This document shows positions 1-10,855 of a stretch of DNA of 64,000 nucleotides, piece by piece; within the stretch, counting starts at the first letter, position 1; the number at the start of each line of letters is the position of its first letter. The position numbers and the translations under genes were made by a program. The stretch is from positions 687,164 to 751,163 of the forward strand of contig JAVSML010001008.1 of assembly GCA_038503035.1 (NCBI GenBank), given 5' to 3'. The DNA is from Crocodylus rhombifer. Taxonomy: Eukaryota; Chordata; Crocodylia; Crocodylidae. The notes under the pieces were generated by a model. The model had not been told where the DNA came from. It made no database searches and was given only the letters and a program-made list of their open reading frames with translations.

Positions 1-177
1 CAGTCCTCAAGACCCCTGCTTTTGAACGTATGACTGCTCCAGACTCAAACTACCATTCATAGAATCAAAGAAGTAAGGTCGGAAGGGACCATGTAGAACT
101 CCAAGTCCGACCCCTGCCTGGGTAGGAGAAAGAACTGGGCTCAAATGATTCCAGCCAGGTAGACATCAAGCCTCCTC

Positions 178-1825
178 TTAAAGACCCCCCATGGTATGAG
201 CCAGCACCACTTCCCTTGGAAGTTGGTTCCAGCTCCTAGCCACCGTAACTGTGAAGTAGTTCTTATGGATGTCTAGTCTAAACCTACTCTCCAACAACTT
301 GTGGCCATTTTTCCTTGTTTTGCCAGGGGGCGCTAGGGGAAACAAGGTCTCCCCCAAACCCTTCTGGTCCCCCCTAGTGAGTTTATAGACAGTCACCAGG
401 TCCCCCCTCAGCCTTCTCTTGTGAAGGCTGAACCAGTTCAGGTCCCACAGTCTCTCATTGTAGGGTCTGCCCTATTGTCCCTGGATCATGCGGGTGGCCC
501 TCCTTTGGACCCTCTGAATGTTGTTCACATCCCTCCTGAAGTGGGGCACCCAGAACTGGACACAGTACTCCAGCTGTGGCCTAACCAGTGTTGCATGGGT
601 GGGGGGGATCACCTCCTTGGACCTGCCAGAGATGCATCTATGGATGCACAACAAGGTCTGGTTAGCTCTGCCAACTGTGACCTCACATTGTCGGCCCATG
701 TTCATCTTGGAATCAATAATGACTCCAAGATCCCTTTCTGCCTCCGTGCTCTCAAGAAGGGAGTTTCCCATCTTATAAGTGTGCTGCTGGTTACTACTGC
801 CCAAGCGTAGCACCCTGCACTTGTCAGTATTGAAACGCATCCTGTTTTTGTTAGCCCACCCCTGTAATCTATCCAGGTCTTGCTGCAGTCTTTCCCTCCC
901 TACTAGCATGCTCACCTCACCCCAAATTTTGGTATCATCAGTGAATTTAAACAGGGTGTTTTTCTCCCTGTCGTCCAAATCGCTGATAAAGAAATTGAAC
1001 AGCGCGGGCCCAAAGACTGAGCCCTGGGGGACTCTGCTGCCCACTTCCTCCCAGGTCAAATATGACCAATCCACCACCACTTCTTGAGTGCGACCCTTCA
1101 GCCAATCTGCAATATATCTGACTGTGTAGGCATCAATGCCACAGTCGCCTAATTTTTTTTATGAGGATGGGGTGGGAGATGGTGTCAAAGGCCTTTCTAA
1201 AGTCCAGAAAGACTATGTCCATAGTGACACCTACATCCAACGCTTTTGTGACCTGATCATAAAAGGCAATCAGGTTGGTCTGACATGAACTGCCCCTAAT
1301 GAAACCATGCTGGTTGCCCTTGAGCATCATCCCTGAAGCCGGCCCATCGCAGATGTGCTCCATGATGATCTTCTCAAAGAGTTTCACTAGGATTGAGGTA
1401 AGACCGACAGGCCTATAGTTCCCCGGGTCCTCCTTCCTCCCTTTTTTAAAGATGAGGATCATGTTGGCTATCTTGCAATCATCTGGCACCTGGCCCGAGC
1501 ACCACAAGCACTCGTAAAGCCGTGCCAAGGGGCCTGCAATAACCCCTACTAGCTCCCTCAACACCCTGGGGTGGAGAGCATCTGGACCTGCTGATTTGAA
1601 CATGTCCAGCCCCTCCAGAAGCTCTCTAACCCGGTCCTCCCCAGCCTGAGGTCTGGAGGCATTCCCCTCGAGTCCATCTTGCATCACGGTGGGGAAGTCC
1701 CGGTCCCTGCACAAGAAAATGGAGGTGAAGAATTGGTTAAAGACGTCTGCTTTCTCCTCTGGCGCAACCACCAGATTGCCCAGAGAATCTTGCAGGGGCC
1801 CCACATTTCCCGGTGCCTTCTTCAT
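178..1825 (-). pseudogene. CR1 ORF2 reverse transcriptase and C-terminal region, frameshifted
   Basis: This is the reverse transcriptase of the same CR1. Minus-strand reading from 1825 shows KGRKEDPGNYRPVGLTSI, then HGFIRGSSCQTNL, then VFLDFRKAFDTISH (palm motif A). The frame changes at about 1080-1160, next to a T-run. It resumes with RVPQGSVFGPALFNFFISDL and KFTDDTKIWG, where the YADD box is FTDD, so both catalytic aspartates remain. Later come LGVIIDSKMNM, LLCIHRCI and RPQLEYCVQFW (thumb/C-terminal), and finally a 72-residue piece at 178-396 with LFPLAPPGKTRKNGHKLLESRF. The gap at 1825-2041 hides another frame break relative to the endonuclease. Confidence 0.92.
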
Positions 1826-2040
1826 CCTCCCTATATATTTTAAAAAGGACTTTTTATTATCTTTGATTTTGGATGCAAGTCCTAGCTCTATGTCCGCCTT
1901 AGCTTTCCTGACAGTCCCCTATAGGCCTGAGCAGAGGAGGTATACTCCTCTTTGGAGATAGCACCCCCCTTTCACCGGTTGTATGCCACCTTTTTGGCAA
2001 TCAGGCATTCCCGGATGCCCTTGGTGAGCCAGGGGGGCAT

Positions 2041-3015
2041 TCAGGCCTTCCTGCCCCCCTTGCTTTTTGTTGGGATGGTCATCCCTTGGGCCCTGAGTAT
2101 CGTCTCCATAAGGAACGACAACTCATCTTGGGCACTGAGTTCCCCTGCTCTTAAGAATCCCAGCACCTCTCCCACTAATCTCTTCAACTCGTTGAAGTTG
2201 GCCCTCTTGAAGTCTAAGGCTACTGCCTTGCTGCAGGCCCTTGACACCCTGCGCTGGATGATCAATTCCAGCAAGCGATGATGGCTATCACCCAGGTGGT
2301 CAAGGACCTGGAGGCCCCTTACCAGGTCATCGCCTGTGGCCAGGACCAGGTCCAACAGGGCATTTCCTCTGGTGGGACTGTGCACCTCGTGAATTAAGTG
2401 GAGGTCCTGTATCTCGGCCAGGAACCTCCTGGAGCGGTCCAACCTGGCTGACTGTTCCTCCCAGCAGATGTCTGGGTAATTTAAATCACCCATGACAGCT
2501 ACATCCTTCGCCTTGAGTGCCTGTGCAAGCTGGCCTGAAAATTCCTGGTCCAGCTCCTCCCCTTGGTTGGCGGGTCTGTAGTAGACCCCCACCATTAGTT
2601 CCCTCTCTCCATGGCTCCCTTGTATCTTAACCCAGAGCACTTCATCTTGCCCCTCTGACCCCATTTTGCTGGCAGAGGATGTGTATTGCTGCTTGACATA
2701 GAGCGCCTCACCCCCACCTTTTCTTCCTTCTCTATCCTGCCTGTAAAGCCTATAGCCCCTAATGGTAACCGCCCAGTCATAGGATGAATACCACCAAGTT
2801 TCTGTAAGCCCTATTATGTCTGGGTCTCAACTGGCTATTCTGAGGGTGAGTTTCTCCTGTTTATTCCCCATACTATGAGCATTGGTATATAGGCATTTAA
2901 GGCCTTGCCTAGCTGTGTGTGCCACCCCCTGATTTGGGAGACTGTTTGGACCCCTGTTTCTTACCAGGGCACTCCTTGCATTTGTCACCTGTCTTGCTCT
3001 GGCACTGATCAACAT
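2041..3015 (-). pseudogene. CR1 ORF2 N-terminal APE endonuclease domain, broken
   Basis: This region encodes the endonuclease that nicks target DNA to prime reverse transcription. Translation from 3015 downward gives the conserved opening LKCLYTNAHSMGNKQEKL, then after a frame change a stretch including VYYRPAN and the GDLNYPDICWEE motif (the GDFN-type metal-binding region). The late catalytic motif, normally SDH in this family, reads GDSHHRLLEL, so the aspartate is replaced by histidine. Frame also shifts near 2600-2780, where the WGQRGKMKCSGLRYKGAMER frame overlaps the main one. Together these make the domain inactive. It belongs to the CR1 copy spanning 61 to about 3108. Confidence 0.9.
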
Positions 3016-3108
3016 GAAAGCAGCTCAAAGTAGAACATTTAACAAGGCGTTTAGTTGCATGTTGGTTAGTTACACAAGGCCCACCCCCAGGGCTCCTCCC
3101 TGTTCTTT

Positions 3109-3463
3109 CACTGGTTTGCTCCTGCCCAGGAGGATGCGTAGGGGGTACGCAGGTGCACGTGCAACTCCTGAGTGTGGCAGTGCACCCCATACAAAAAGGT
3201 GCCACCGACACTGTCAGTGGCATCTGTGGGCAGTTGCCGCTCGCCACTGACACCTCTGGTGGCATCTGCAGGCAGTTCACAATTGCTGCTGGTTGCCACT
3301 GGTGGCACCTGTGGGTGGTCATCAACCCCTGGTCAGCGCTCGCCACCCTGCCCCCCCTCCCCACCCCCACTAACAGTGCTGGTGGCATCTGCGGGAGCTG
3401 CACGCTCCCACCACTGCCAAAGCAGCTGTGCCCCACCCAGTTGCCAGGGATATACATCATTTG
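3109..3463. mobile_element. GC-rich non-autonomous DNA element, copy A
   Basis: This copy belongs to the same family as the elements at 5173-5539, 9385-9669 and 63877-64000. It starts CACTGG and carries a shared GTGCACGTGCAACTCCTGAG-type head at about 3153, followed by ACAAAAAGGTGCC. About four diverged 45-50 bp units follow, each built on GACACTGYCAGTGGC and CTGTGGGYRGT (about 3207, 3249, 3298 and 3378). The tail resembles copy B (GCTGTGCCCCACCCAG, then CCAGGGATATACATC). The expected 8-bp flanks are TGTTCTTT (3101-3108) and TGTTTCTG (3464-3471), only 5 of 8 identical, so the ends are less certain than in copies B and C. It sits at or near the 5' end of the CR1 copy. Confidence 0.65.
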
Positions 3464-4155
3464 TGTTTCTGGTTGCTAGCAATGTCCCAGGGGAGTAAGC
3501 ACTCTTCACCAGGCTGAGCCCAACCCAGAGAACAGAGGCATGGGCTAGTCAGGCAAGTTCTTCTTCCCTACCTGCTGCCTTGGGACAGCATTGGCAAGCC
3601 AGGGGGATGGAGGGTGTGTACAGGAATTTGGGGTACTTTAGGGTGGTAGGACTGATCTAAGGTGGGTGGGAGAGGGCAGCAGGCCAATTCAAGCTGTTGG
3701 AGGATGGTGGGTAGGAGACAGTAGACTGATTAGGTGATGGGCAGGTGTAAGGTAGTAGCCCTCCTCTGGGTTTATAGAGGAGGAGTGTGGGGGTTGCTTA
3801 CACTAACATGTATCCTTGCTCTGTTTGGCATCTGGTTCCCTAATAAATTGGAGTCAACCATTTTACCCATTCCTGCATTATTCACATGAAGGAAGGCACA
3901 GGTTTCCCAAAAATCAGTGAAGAGCATTGATAGGGTGTCAAAGAGCTGAACAAAGCATACAGTCCACTGTAAATGATGATGTAAAGAATCCTAACTTCCA
4001 ATGCACAAATTATTGTTGGAAGCTCCCAGATGGGTTACATTTATTGCTTAACTAAAACATATCTCTTACAGTTTGAGTCCATGGTAATAGACAGCCTCAA
4101 CCTGACTTCAAACAGCATTGTTAATGGAAGAAATGAGTTGAGATACCCATATAAA
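3464..4155. other. No gene or repeat recognised; possible CR1 5' continuation at the start
   Basis: Moderately GC-rich to about 3780 (TAGGTGATGGGCAGGTG-type purine-rich text), then AT-rich. The first 100 bases could be CR1 5' UTR separated from the main copy by the GC-rich element, but nothing diagnostic is visible. No coding signal. Confidence 0.4.
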
Positions 4156-4990
4156 CTATTTTTTTGCTTCTCCCAGGGTGCCAAACTGGAAAGTACTACA
4201 TGTTAAACACTGTTGTTCAGAGAAGTTATTATAGACTCTGATGGCTAGAAAATAATAATTAGAGGTTTGCTTTTGGGAATTGGCTTGTAGATAAAGTAAT
4301 TGTGCATTAAAACAATGGTCCAGGGCAACAGCAAGGATTAAGTGATTTCTAAAAGCCTGTTTGTGACAAAAGTTTCCTTCAAGGTCCACTGTGTCTGACA
4401 CAGGCAAGCTACAAGCAGGCATACAAGCTGGGAAATTGAAGACATGTACCACAGTGTTCCATAACAGAGATAAGGGACTCTGGCACCTTGGCCAGGTCAC
4501 AGTGACTAGCTGCAGAGCCCTTGAGATTTCTGGTTTTGGTAAACAGACCAAATTAGGAGAGACCAGTAATGCCCAAATTAGGATGTGTGCATGTGATGAG
4601 TTTGTGAAATAAAAGAAACTCTGACAGGACAGAACATGGACAGTATGATGACCACAGCGACGCCCAGAGATGACGAGTCATCAGAAGAGGAAAAGAATAC
4701 AAAAGGAAGCATTTCAGAGCAACAGAGGGTCCCCAAGAGGGAAACCCAAGGCCACCATGGACAGAGGGCACACCACCATCTCATCCACCCCACAGAGGGA
4801 GGGTGGGCCTGTGCCTCCAGGCTGCTGACATCTGACATACAAGAGAGAACCTCGGAGTGAAGTTCACATACTGGCCAGACATACCTTGACTCTGTGAACT
4901 CTGGGAGTGCTAGATATAGAATTGTTTGCATTATTATTATCTGCTATCACCGCTTATCAATAAAATTCACCTATTATTGAAAGGTCATGG
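4156..4990 (+). other. Unassigned; transcript-end-like or LTR-like stretch
   Basis: The stretch has several features of a terminal transcribed region. AATAAA occurs at about 4608 (GAAATAAAAGAAACTC) and again at about 4960 (CAATAAAATTCACC), with intermediate GC content between them. A 74-codon frame at 4636-4860 begins MDSMMTTATPRDDESSEEEK and is rich in charged residues, but it resembles no protein family I know and has no splice or homology support. A solo LTR or an old processed transcript would fit. No paired TG...CA ends, primer-binding site or polypurine tract could be recognised, so no class is assigned. Confidence 0.25.
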
Positions 4991-5164
4991 TTGGTCTGAG
5001 GGTTTTGAGTTCACCTGGAACAAAGTACCTGGGTCATAAATCCAGTGCCAACAGACTCCAGACTGAATGTACAATAGAACTATACTATTTTTCTTTGTAT
5101 TTAGTTCCATGGAAACTAAATTGGAAAAAAAGGAAGAAAGAAAAAAATGTCATTACCTGCGGTA

Positions 5165-5547
5165 TTTGCAACCACTGGCAATGTGTAGGGGATGCACACG
5201 CACCTTTGGCTAAAGGCACAGCTGACACTGCCAGTGGTGCCTGTGGGTGGTCGCCACTCACCAGACCCCCCCCCACACCCCTGCTGCTGACACCGCCAGT
5301 GGCGCCTGTGGGCAGTCTGCAATCGTTGCTGGGCGCCACCGCTGCTGCTGGAGGTGTCTGTGGGTGATTGCTGACTACTGGTCAGTGTTCACCACCACTT
5401 CCCACCACCAACCGCATCACAGCTGCTAGTGGGAACTCACTGCTCAGCATCGCCATGGTCCTGCTACCAACAATGCTGCTGCCACCTGCGGAAGCTTGCT
5501 GTGCCCCACCCCAGCTTCCAGGGGCACACAGCGTTCATGTTTGCAAC
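5165..5547. mobile_element. GC-rich non-autonomous DNA element, copy B, perfect 8-bp TSD
   Basis: The element occupies 5173-5539 and is flanked by identical TTTGCAAC octamers at 5165-5172 and 5540-5547. It starts CACTGGCAATG and ends GCGTTCATG, so the termini are CA...TG with a loose inverted relationship. Inside are diverged repeat units: GACACTGCCAGTGGTGCC at about 5223, GACACCGCCAGTGGCGCC at about 5289 and a weaker unit from about 5340. The tail GCTGTGCCCCACCCCAGC then CCAGGGGCACAC parallels copy A. Short terminal repeats, an 8-bp duplication and no coding capacity suggest a non-autonomous hAT-type element. The superfamily is inferred from the duplication length; no transposase source is seen. 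Confidence 0.8.
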
Positions 5548-6374
5548 TAATGGTACTGCATTGGTTTAGTATACTTAAATTCAAACAAGAAAGTTGCCAG
5601 AATCAGATTTGAGGCAAATCTGAGTTTTATCAGCCTAATTTTACAGTTCAAGCTAAAGGAAACATCCTAAATAATGAAAAAAATACATTTGATAATAAAT
5701 CTACAGAATAGGGCCTTTCTCTTGTGTTTCCTTTTTGCTCAGTACAAGTGAAACATGTCAGGTGTTTAGCTTCATGTCCTTATGTATTCTAAAGTAAAAT
5801 TTTGTAGTGATTCTAATTTATGGGCAAAGCCTTGGGATGTATTTCTATTATTCTAACCCTGCTCATTTAACTGGTTACAGCAGCTTTGACTACTGGTGTA
5901 CAATAACAAAACAACCTTCCTAAAACCAAATTATTAGTGTTTTTTTAAGCAGTAGTAAAGAATTTAAGGGGAAAGTACTTGAATCAACTAGCAAGCTATA
6001 TATCAATATTACTGTCCCCTCATGGCAGACTCAATATGCCTAATTCACATGTCCCCACTAAGTTCAATGAGATCAATTCAAATGGCTTATCACTTTTCTA
6101 CTAAACGAGGATCTCTTTCAGTCTTTCCAAAGTCCTTTTCTTTCCAAGTCCTTTTTTTATTCTACTCAAGATGAGTTTCATATTTTGCCTGAAGAGAAGG
6201 TCAAAATCATCTCCCTTTAACTCTGTGGCAGTTATCTCAAGCTATATTTTTACTCTCCATCTGCTTTTCCACATAGATTCTTCATGAATTAAATCAAGAT
6301 AGGAAGTGTATGGACAATCATTATATTTCAACCAATGGAATCACAGTTCCACGAGTTGAATTGTTCTGTGTAAA
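5548..6374. other. AT-rich spacer, nothing recognised
   Basis: About 0.8 kb of AT-rich DNA with no open frame, tail motif or terminal inverted repeat that I can identify. Confidence 0.5.
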
Positions 6375-6475
6375 AAGGTTTAAAGCACTTCAACCAGTTA
6401 AAAATGGCTGATGTGGTAGAAATCTCTACCACATCAAACCAGTTTTGAAGTCTCATTTGACTAGGCTTCAAGCAT
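6375..6475. repeat. Small foldback with a perfect 11-bp stem
   Basis: GATGTGGTAGA at 6410-6420 is followed after AATC by its exact reverse complement at 6425-6435. Looser complementarity extends outward, with ACTTCAACCAGTT on the left against AACCAGTTTTGAAGT on the right. It may be the core of a small MITE; no target duplication was found. Confidence 0.6.
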
Positions 6476-6587
6476 TTCATTGACCCTTCAACACCACTGC
6501 CATTCATGGCAGCTGCTGTGGTGCCCTCCATATCCAAGTGTGCCTTGCTTCAACTGTACTCCTCCCTCCAGAGAGACACTCTGGGTG

Positions 6588-7260
6588 TCTCTACACTTGC
6601 AAGTAATCCAGGAGCAGTTTAGTTTAGAGCTAAGTACTGTAGAGCAAACTCTCCCCGGCACATGTTTAAACATGCAGGGAAGTGGGAGCAGATTTGCGCT
6701 TCTAGCAGCAGACTACTTCCACTCTCTGTAGCCCTATACTGGACCCCTGCAGCAGGCAAGGGGAGCTCTAAGCTCCCCCTCAGTGCTAGCCCAGAGGCTG
6801 GCAGGGAGCACAGGGCCAGGAGATGGCTGTCTTCTGGTGGGAGCCTGGACATTGATTCCTGCCCCTTTGAGTTGCCTGCTGACAGGGTGGGCTCCACCAC
6901 ATGAGCCTGGGTGGGGACAGTGCCCCCCTGTCCCAGCAGCAGGGAGCTCACAGCTCTTCCTCCATGATCACGGGGCCAGAACTGGGAGATCCTTATGTCT
7001 CTTAGCCTGAGCCCTGCAGTTGGGAGGGGCCAGGGCTGGGTGATTGCTATCTCCAAGCCCAAGCCCCACAATCACAAGGCCTGGGCTGGGAGAGTCGTCT
7101 TTCCTAGTGCTGGCTCCATGGTCATGGAGTGGGGGATGGGAGTTTCTGGCTGCCAAGGCAGGAGGATATTATCTACATCTGGGCTCCTGTGGCAGAGCCC
7201 TTCCTGGCAGCAAACAGCTCCCAGGGCCCAGAGCAATCTCCCACCTCGTGCTGCCAAGAT
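6588..7260. mobile_element. GC-rich repeat beginning with a GGGTGC-type terminus
   Basis: The left edge GGGTGTCTCTACACTTGCA resembles the terminus of the family found at 7261-7739, 36548, 52605 and 54129. The interior is GC-rich, with chance frames on both strands. The right edge abuts GAGGTGTTTACATGTG at 7261, so either a separate element ends here or the whole of 6588-7739 is one larger element with a related internal segment. No target duplication could be matched. Confidence 0.4.
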
Positions 7261-7739
7261 GAGGTGTTTACATGTGTGTTAGTACACAGTAAGTAATCTC
7301 AAGTAATTATCTTTGCAGTAAAGTGTCTACACATATGCCAGTAATAGGACACAGTAAATTAATTAACTCTGTTGTAAGATAGTACTGTCCCTTGTTAAAT
7401 ATAGTGGAGTAAATAACTGCACAGAAATGCACATGTACATGGTGATGGATTGGCTGGGGCATAAGGGTACTAAAGTGTGGGAGCTGCCCTCCATCTAACA
7501 ACATGGCTCTACTGGTTCTGCACCTCATGCTCCAGCCAGCCCCTACATTGCCTGGCGCCACTACCCAGAGCCCGAGACTGATTCCCCGTGCCCCCTGCCA
7601 GTCCAGGGCAGCTCCACTCAGGCTCAAATTGTTGCTGTACCAGCCTCATGTGTAAACACTGCACCCAAGAGTAGTTGACTCTGACTAAAACAGCTCCAGA
7701 GTTTATTGTATCATGTTAATTGCACATGTAGATGCACCC
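7261..7739 (-). mobile_element. GGGTGCATCTACATGTG-family DNA element
   Basis: Read on the minus strand, the element begins GGGTGCATCTACATGTGCAA at 7739 and ends near GAGGTGTTTACATGTG at 7261, giving inverted termini over about 16-20 bp. The interior parallels the 54129-54584 copy: a CAATAAACTC stretch, a GC-rich middle with GCTGCCCTGGACTGG, then TTAATTAACTC and GTGTAGACAC blocks in the same order. It has no coding capacity. The termini suggest a hAT-type non-autonomous element, but an 8-bp duplication is not visible here. Confidence 0.7.
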
Positions 7740-9376
7740 ATTGTGTAGAAAAGAACATTCTTTTGTTTGCTTTAAACTGACTTCCTAATATTTTTATTGT
7801 ATGTCCCCTAGTTCTTGTGTTATGAGAAATAGTAAGTAGTAAATTCCTGCTTAGTTTCTCTACACCATTCATTAAAGGTACAGACTGCTGTTGTATCACA
7901 GGAAGCTCCAAACCAATTGCAGAATTCAGGATCTCTCATCTAGCTCATAGTGTGTTGTCCAGTACTGTAAAGATCAGATTAGGTCAGGATTTCTCCTCTA
8001 CTTAAGATTTTCCCTAAGGAAAAATATTATGCTTGCTGCATTACAACAGGACATGTAGGTAGGCTCCTTTGGTGGTTCAGTTGAAAATAAAAGATAAAAT
8101 TTGGCTCTATCCATAGCTAATAGCAAAACTTTCCATGGGCTTCTGGAGACATTGGATAAAATCCAATGGCATCCTATATATTTATCTTACAAAGTTAAGA
8201 AAGATTATTCAGTTTGACATTCAGAGGTTGGGTAAATTCACAGGAACATTTATGGACATAGCTATATATCTGCCAAGCTGACCTTATAGAAAAATTCATT
8301 AAGTGAGCCACCTGTCTCTAAATCAATAGAAGGATGGTATCTTATTCATAATGTGAACAATCCAGCTGTTTATCCTTACTCTCATAAAGCAAAATTTTGT
8401 GGGTTTTTTGTAATAAAATATGAAACTGCTTTGTACCAGATATTGAGATATAAATATCAGATCTAATTTCTGGCATGTTCAAAACTTTAAGGGTGAGATC
8501 CATCCCTAGATTACACTGGGCATGCGGGTGGTTGGGGGGAAGAAACAAAGAAAGACAGGAGCAATGTTTTTAATAAGAGGCAAATAGCTTTGGTTTTCTG
8601 TGTGTAACTCCAAGCAGCTATACCAAGACAAAACACTATTTCAGCTAAACTCCCAGCTTTACTGCTACCTTTTTTTTGAAGTCAGTAAGTACTATTGGGA
8701 CCCATGACAAGATTTCATGCTGCGTTGGATTCTCTTCTCAGGGCTAGTCATGGAAGTTAATAAACAGACACAGGCTAAAATAAGAACGGAAAATTGGATC
8801 TATTTGGATAAAAAGCATATTTGTTGGTCATTCCACAGATGAAGATTTTGAATGATCAGGCTTTCTCATGAAACTGTAAATAGGAGTTCAGCTTCAAATT
8901 TATAAACAAATTGCCTGATGAATACAAGGAGCAATTGAGAATATAGTATACCCATCAAACAGAAGGATATTTGATGACAAAATCCTTTGTGGTGGTTCCT
9001 ATCAGTTCACGTGAGACAGCCTCTGAATCCATCTCTGAATTGAGCACCATGACTTACGGTTAGGAGGATTCCTAAAGAACTTCAAAATGTAATTGAAGGC
9101 TCTAAATCATACTCAGACAAATCCAGTATTTTTCCAATCCAAATGAAAGCCGTTCTCCTAATATAGACAGGCCTTCAATCCCCCAAGGAAGTAGCCAGCT
9201 CAAGGAAATGTAGCAAATCTAAGCATAAACCTATGTTACCAGCAGCTGTAGGCTTCACATTTAAGGGGCCATTTTCTTAAGCAGTTGTAGAATGGCTCTA
9301 TGGCATTTGTAGAATGGCTCTGTGATCTTTAGTACAAACCTTTGAAAGATGCAATTTTATAGCACAGGCATGCAAA
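7740..9376. other. AT-rich spacer, nothing recognised
   Basis: No coding signal, RNA gene or transposon terminus was identified. The only open frames are short (60-70 codons) and have low-complexity composition. Confidence 0.5.
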
Positions 9377-9677
9377 TCTGAAGTCAGGGGGGACACATAG
9401 GGTGTACACATGGGTGCACGTGCATTCCCTGAGCATGGTGGTGCATCCCCTACAAAAAGGCACTGCTGGCGGTGTCTGTGGGCAGTCCACAATCCCCACC
9501 GACACTGCCAGCGGCGGGCGGCTGCAGGTGGTTGCTGAACCTCGGTCAGTGCTCACCCCCCCCCAACAGTGTCTGCAGAAGCTCCCTGACTTACTGCTGC
9601 CACACTCCCGCTGCTGTGCTCCTGCTGCCACCGTGCTCCCCCAGCCACTGGGGGCACGTGTCACTCATGTCTGAAGT
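9377..9677. mobile_element. GC-rich non-autonomous DNA element, copy C, perfect 8-bp TSD
   Basis: The element at 9385-9669 is flanked by TCTGAAGT at 9377-9384 and 9670-9677. It starts CAGGGGGGACA, and its last 11 bases read in reverse complement as CATGAGTGACA (8 of 11 matching), so it has short inverted termini. It shares with copies A and B the GTGCACGTGCATTCCCTGAG-type head, CTACAAAAAGGCAC, two to three diverged CACTGCC/CTGTGGGCAGT units and the GGGGCACGTGTCACTCATG tail. At 285 bp it is the shortest complete copy and lacks some internal units. A 13-bp string containing the target octamer (CAAATCTGAAGTC) occurs at 9373-9385 and again at 9716-9728. Confidence 0.8.
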
Positions 9678-10344
9678 AGATGTTAGCAGATCAGTCACTT
9701 TAGTCACTATACTTTCAAATCTGAAGTCCAGCCTGTACTGAGACCTGTACTGTATCCTTCTCCCAATCACTTGGAGCATATACTGTAAATGCATATTTTC
9801 TGCTGAAAAATAAAAAAATTACCACTCCAATAGCATTTTTTGAGTTATGTGGTACATTTATACAGTCTGCACATTTTCTTCTTCTCTTTACTTCAGAGTT
9901 GTAATCATTACTATTTTGGTAGGAAATAGCCAAAGAGGAATTCCAATATGACCAGTTGCCTTTATGTACCCCAGTGCAAGTATGTACAGGAATGTGTGGG
10001 TTGCAATCTCTGCCCCAACAGTACTGCTGGAAAATGTTTTTTGTCTTTAGTGCCTTAGGCCTGTGCATCTGTGCACAACATGTTTCAAAAGACGGTTGCT
10101 CAAGAGACAAAATCAATGTTTTATCGTGCTGGTGCTTAGTTCAGGTAACTATAAAGACTATGTGGCAGATGTGTGGGAGGCAGGGTTTCTTTCCTTCTTC
10201 CATCTATTGACTGCTGAAGAAGACTTATTGCAACTGGCTAGGGACATGGCAGACTGTCTGCCACTTGCCAGAAAACCTTTGTCATTTAATTGTCTTCCCC
10301 TTTTTCCATCTGTTTGTTTTTGTCCAGCTATCTTGTCAGAAATA
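9678..10344. other. Spacer, nothing recognised
   Basis: Mixed-composition DNA. Overlapping short frames occur on both strands at 9715-10210 with no recognisable protein content. Confidence 0.45.
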
Positions 10345-10455
10345 AAAACTGTAAGCAGGGACTTTTTCTTCCCCCTCCTCCCGTGTATAAGCGTGGTGCT
10401 TAGCAAACTCTGTTCGATTAGGGTCTGTAAGTCCTATCACAATACTACTACTAAT
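10345..10455 (+). mobile_element. SINE/LINE2-type 3' tail fragment
   Basis: The order CTGTAAGCAGGGACTTTTT, GTGTATAAGCGTGGTGCTTA, then TTCGATTAGGGTCTGTAAGT and a short ACTACTACTAAT run matches the 3' part of widespread amniote SINEs whose tails resemble L2/MIR. The head (tRNA-like promoter) is not recognisable. Identification is by remembered consensus layout only. Confidence 0.5.
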
Positions 10456-10855
10456 GGTAGTTGTCCCTTCTGTGGACAGAGACCTGGAGGCCCTGTCACA
10501 AACCTGAGAGGTTTGTGGGGTGTCATGCATGCTTTCTTGAGTTTGTTACACTGAGCTTGTGTGGTTTTTACAGATAGGTAGTATCAAGCTATATTTAGCC
10601 TTAGCATCCTTACGGCTATACACAGGGTATTTTATGTAAAATGTATTTCTTATATGTTATAATGGGGTCAGGATTGCACAATATGTTAATGACTTTCAAG
10701 TGATAAGCAATGAGTTTGGACCTAGTTGCATGTTAATTTTGGACGGGCTCTGGATCTCTGGATTGTTTGCATATGAACACCTGAAACTGGTTTGAAGCAC
10801 TTGTAATGCAGCTCAAATTTATGCAACTCCAGGACAGGATCATGTCTCATCCGTG

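Larger units (their letters stand above)
61..3108 (-). mobile_element. CR1 LINE, nearly complete ORF2, decayed
   Basis: A chicken-repeat-1 non-LTR retrotransposon lies on the minus strand. Its 3' end is at about 61, where the reverse complement carries the short tail typical of CR1; the 3' UTR runs to about 178. ORF2 then reads upward as C-terminal region (178-471), reverse transcriptase (472-1825) and APE-type endonuclease (about 2041-3015). Most CR1 copies are truncated after about 0.3-1 kb, so this copy of about 3 kb is unusually long. It is dead: the readable segments fall in at least two frames and contain stops. The 5' limit is uncertain, because a GC-rich element starts at about 3109 and CR1 5' UTR or ORF1 could continue beyond it. 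The CR1 identification is firm; the 5' boundary is not. Confidence 0.93.

Noticed and set aside
3207..3400. Repeated units considered as a CRISPR array
   Set aside because: Units are diverged and contiguous, without constant repeats and unique spacers, in a vertebrate repeat context.
3108..3498. Frames of 66-183 codons in all orientations
   Set aside because: Produced by the GC-rich unit array of copy A; the same pattern appears in copies B and C without conserved reading.
4156..4990. Solo LTR of an endogenous retrovirus
   Set aside because: No TG...CA ends, target duplication, primer-binding site or viral gene remnant could be recognised; left unassigned.
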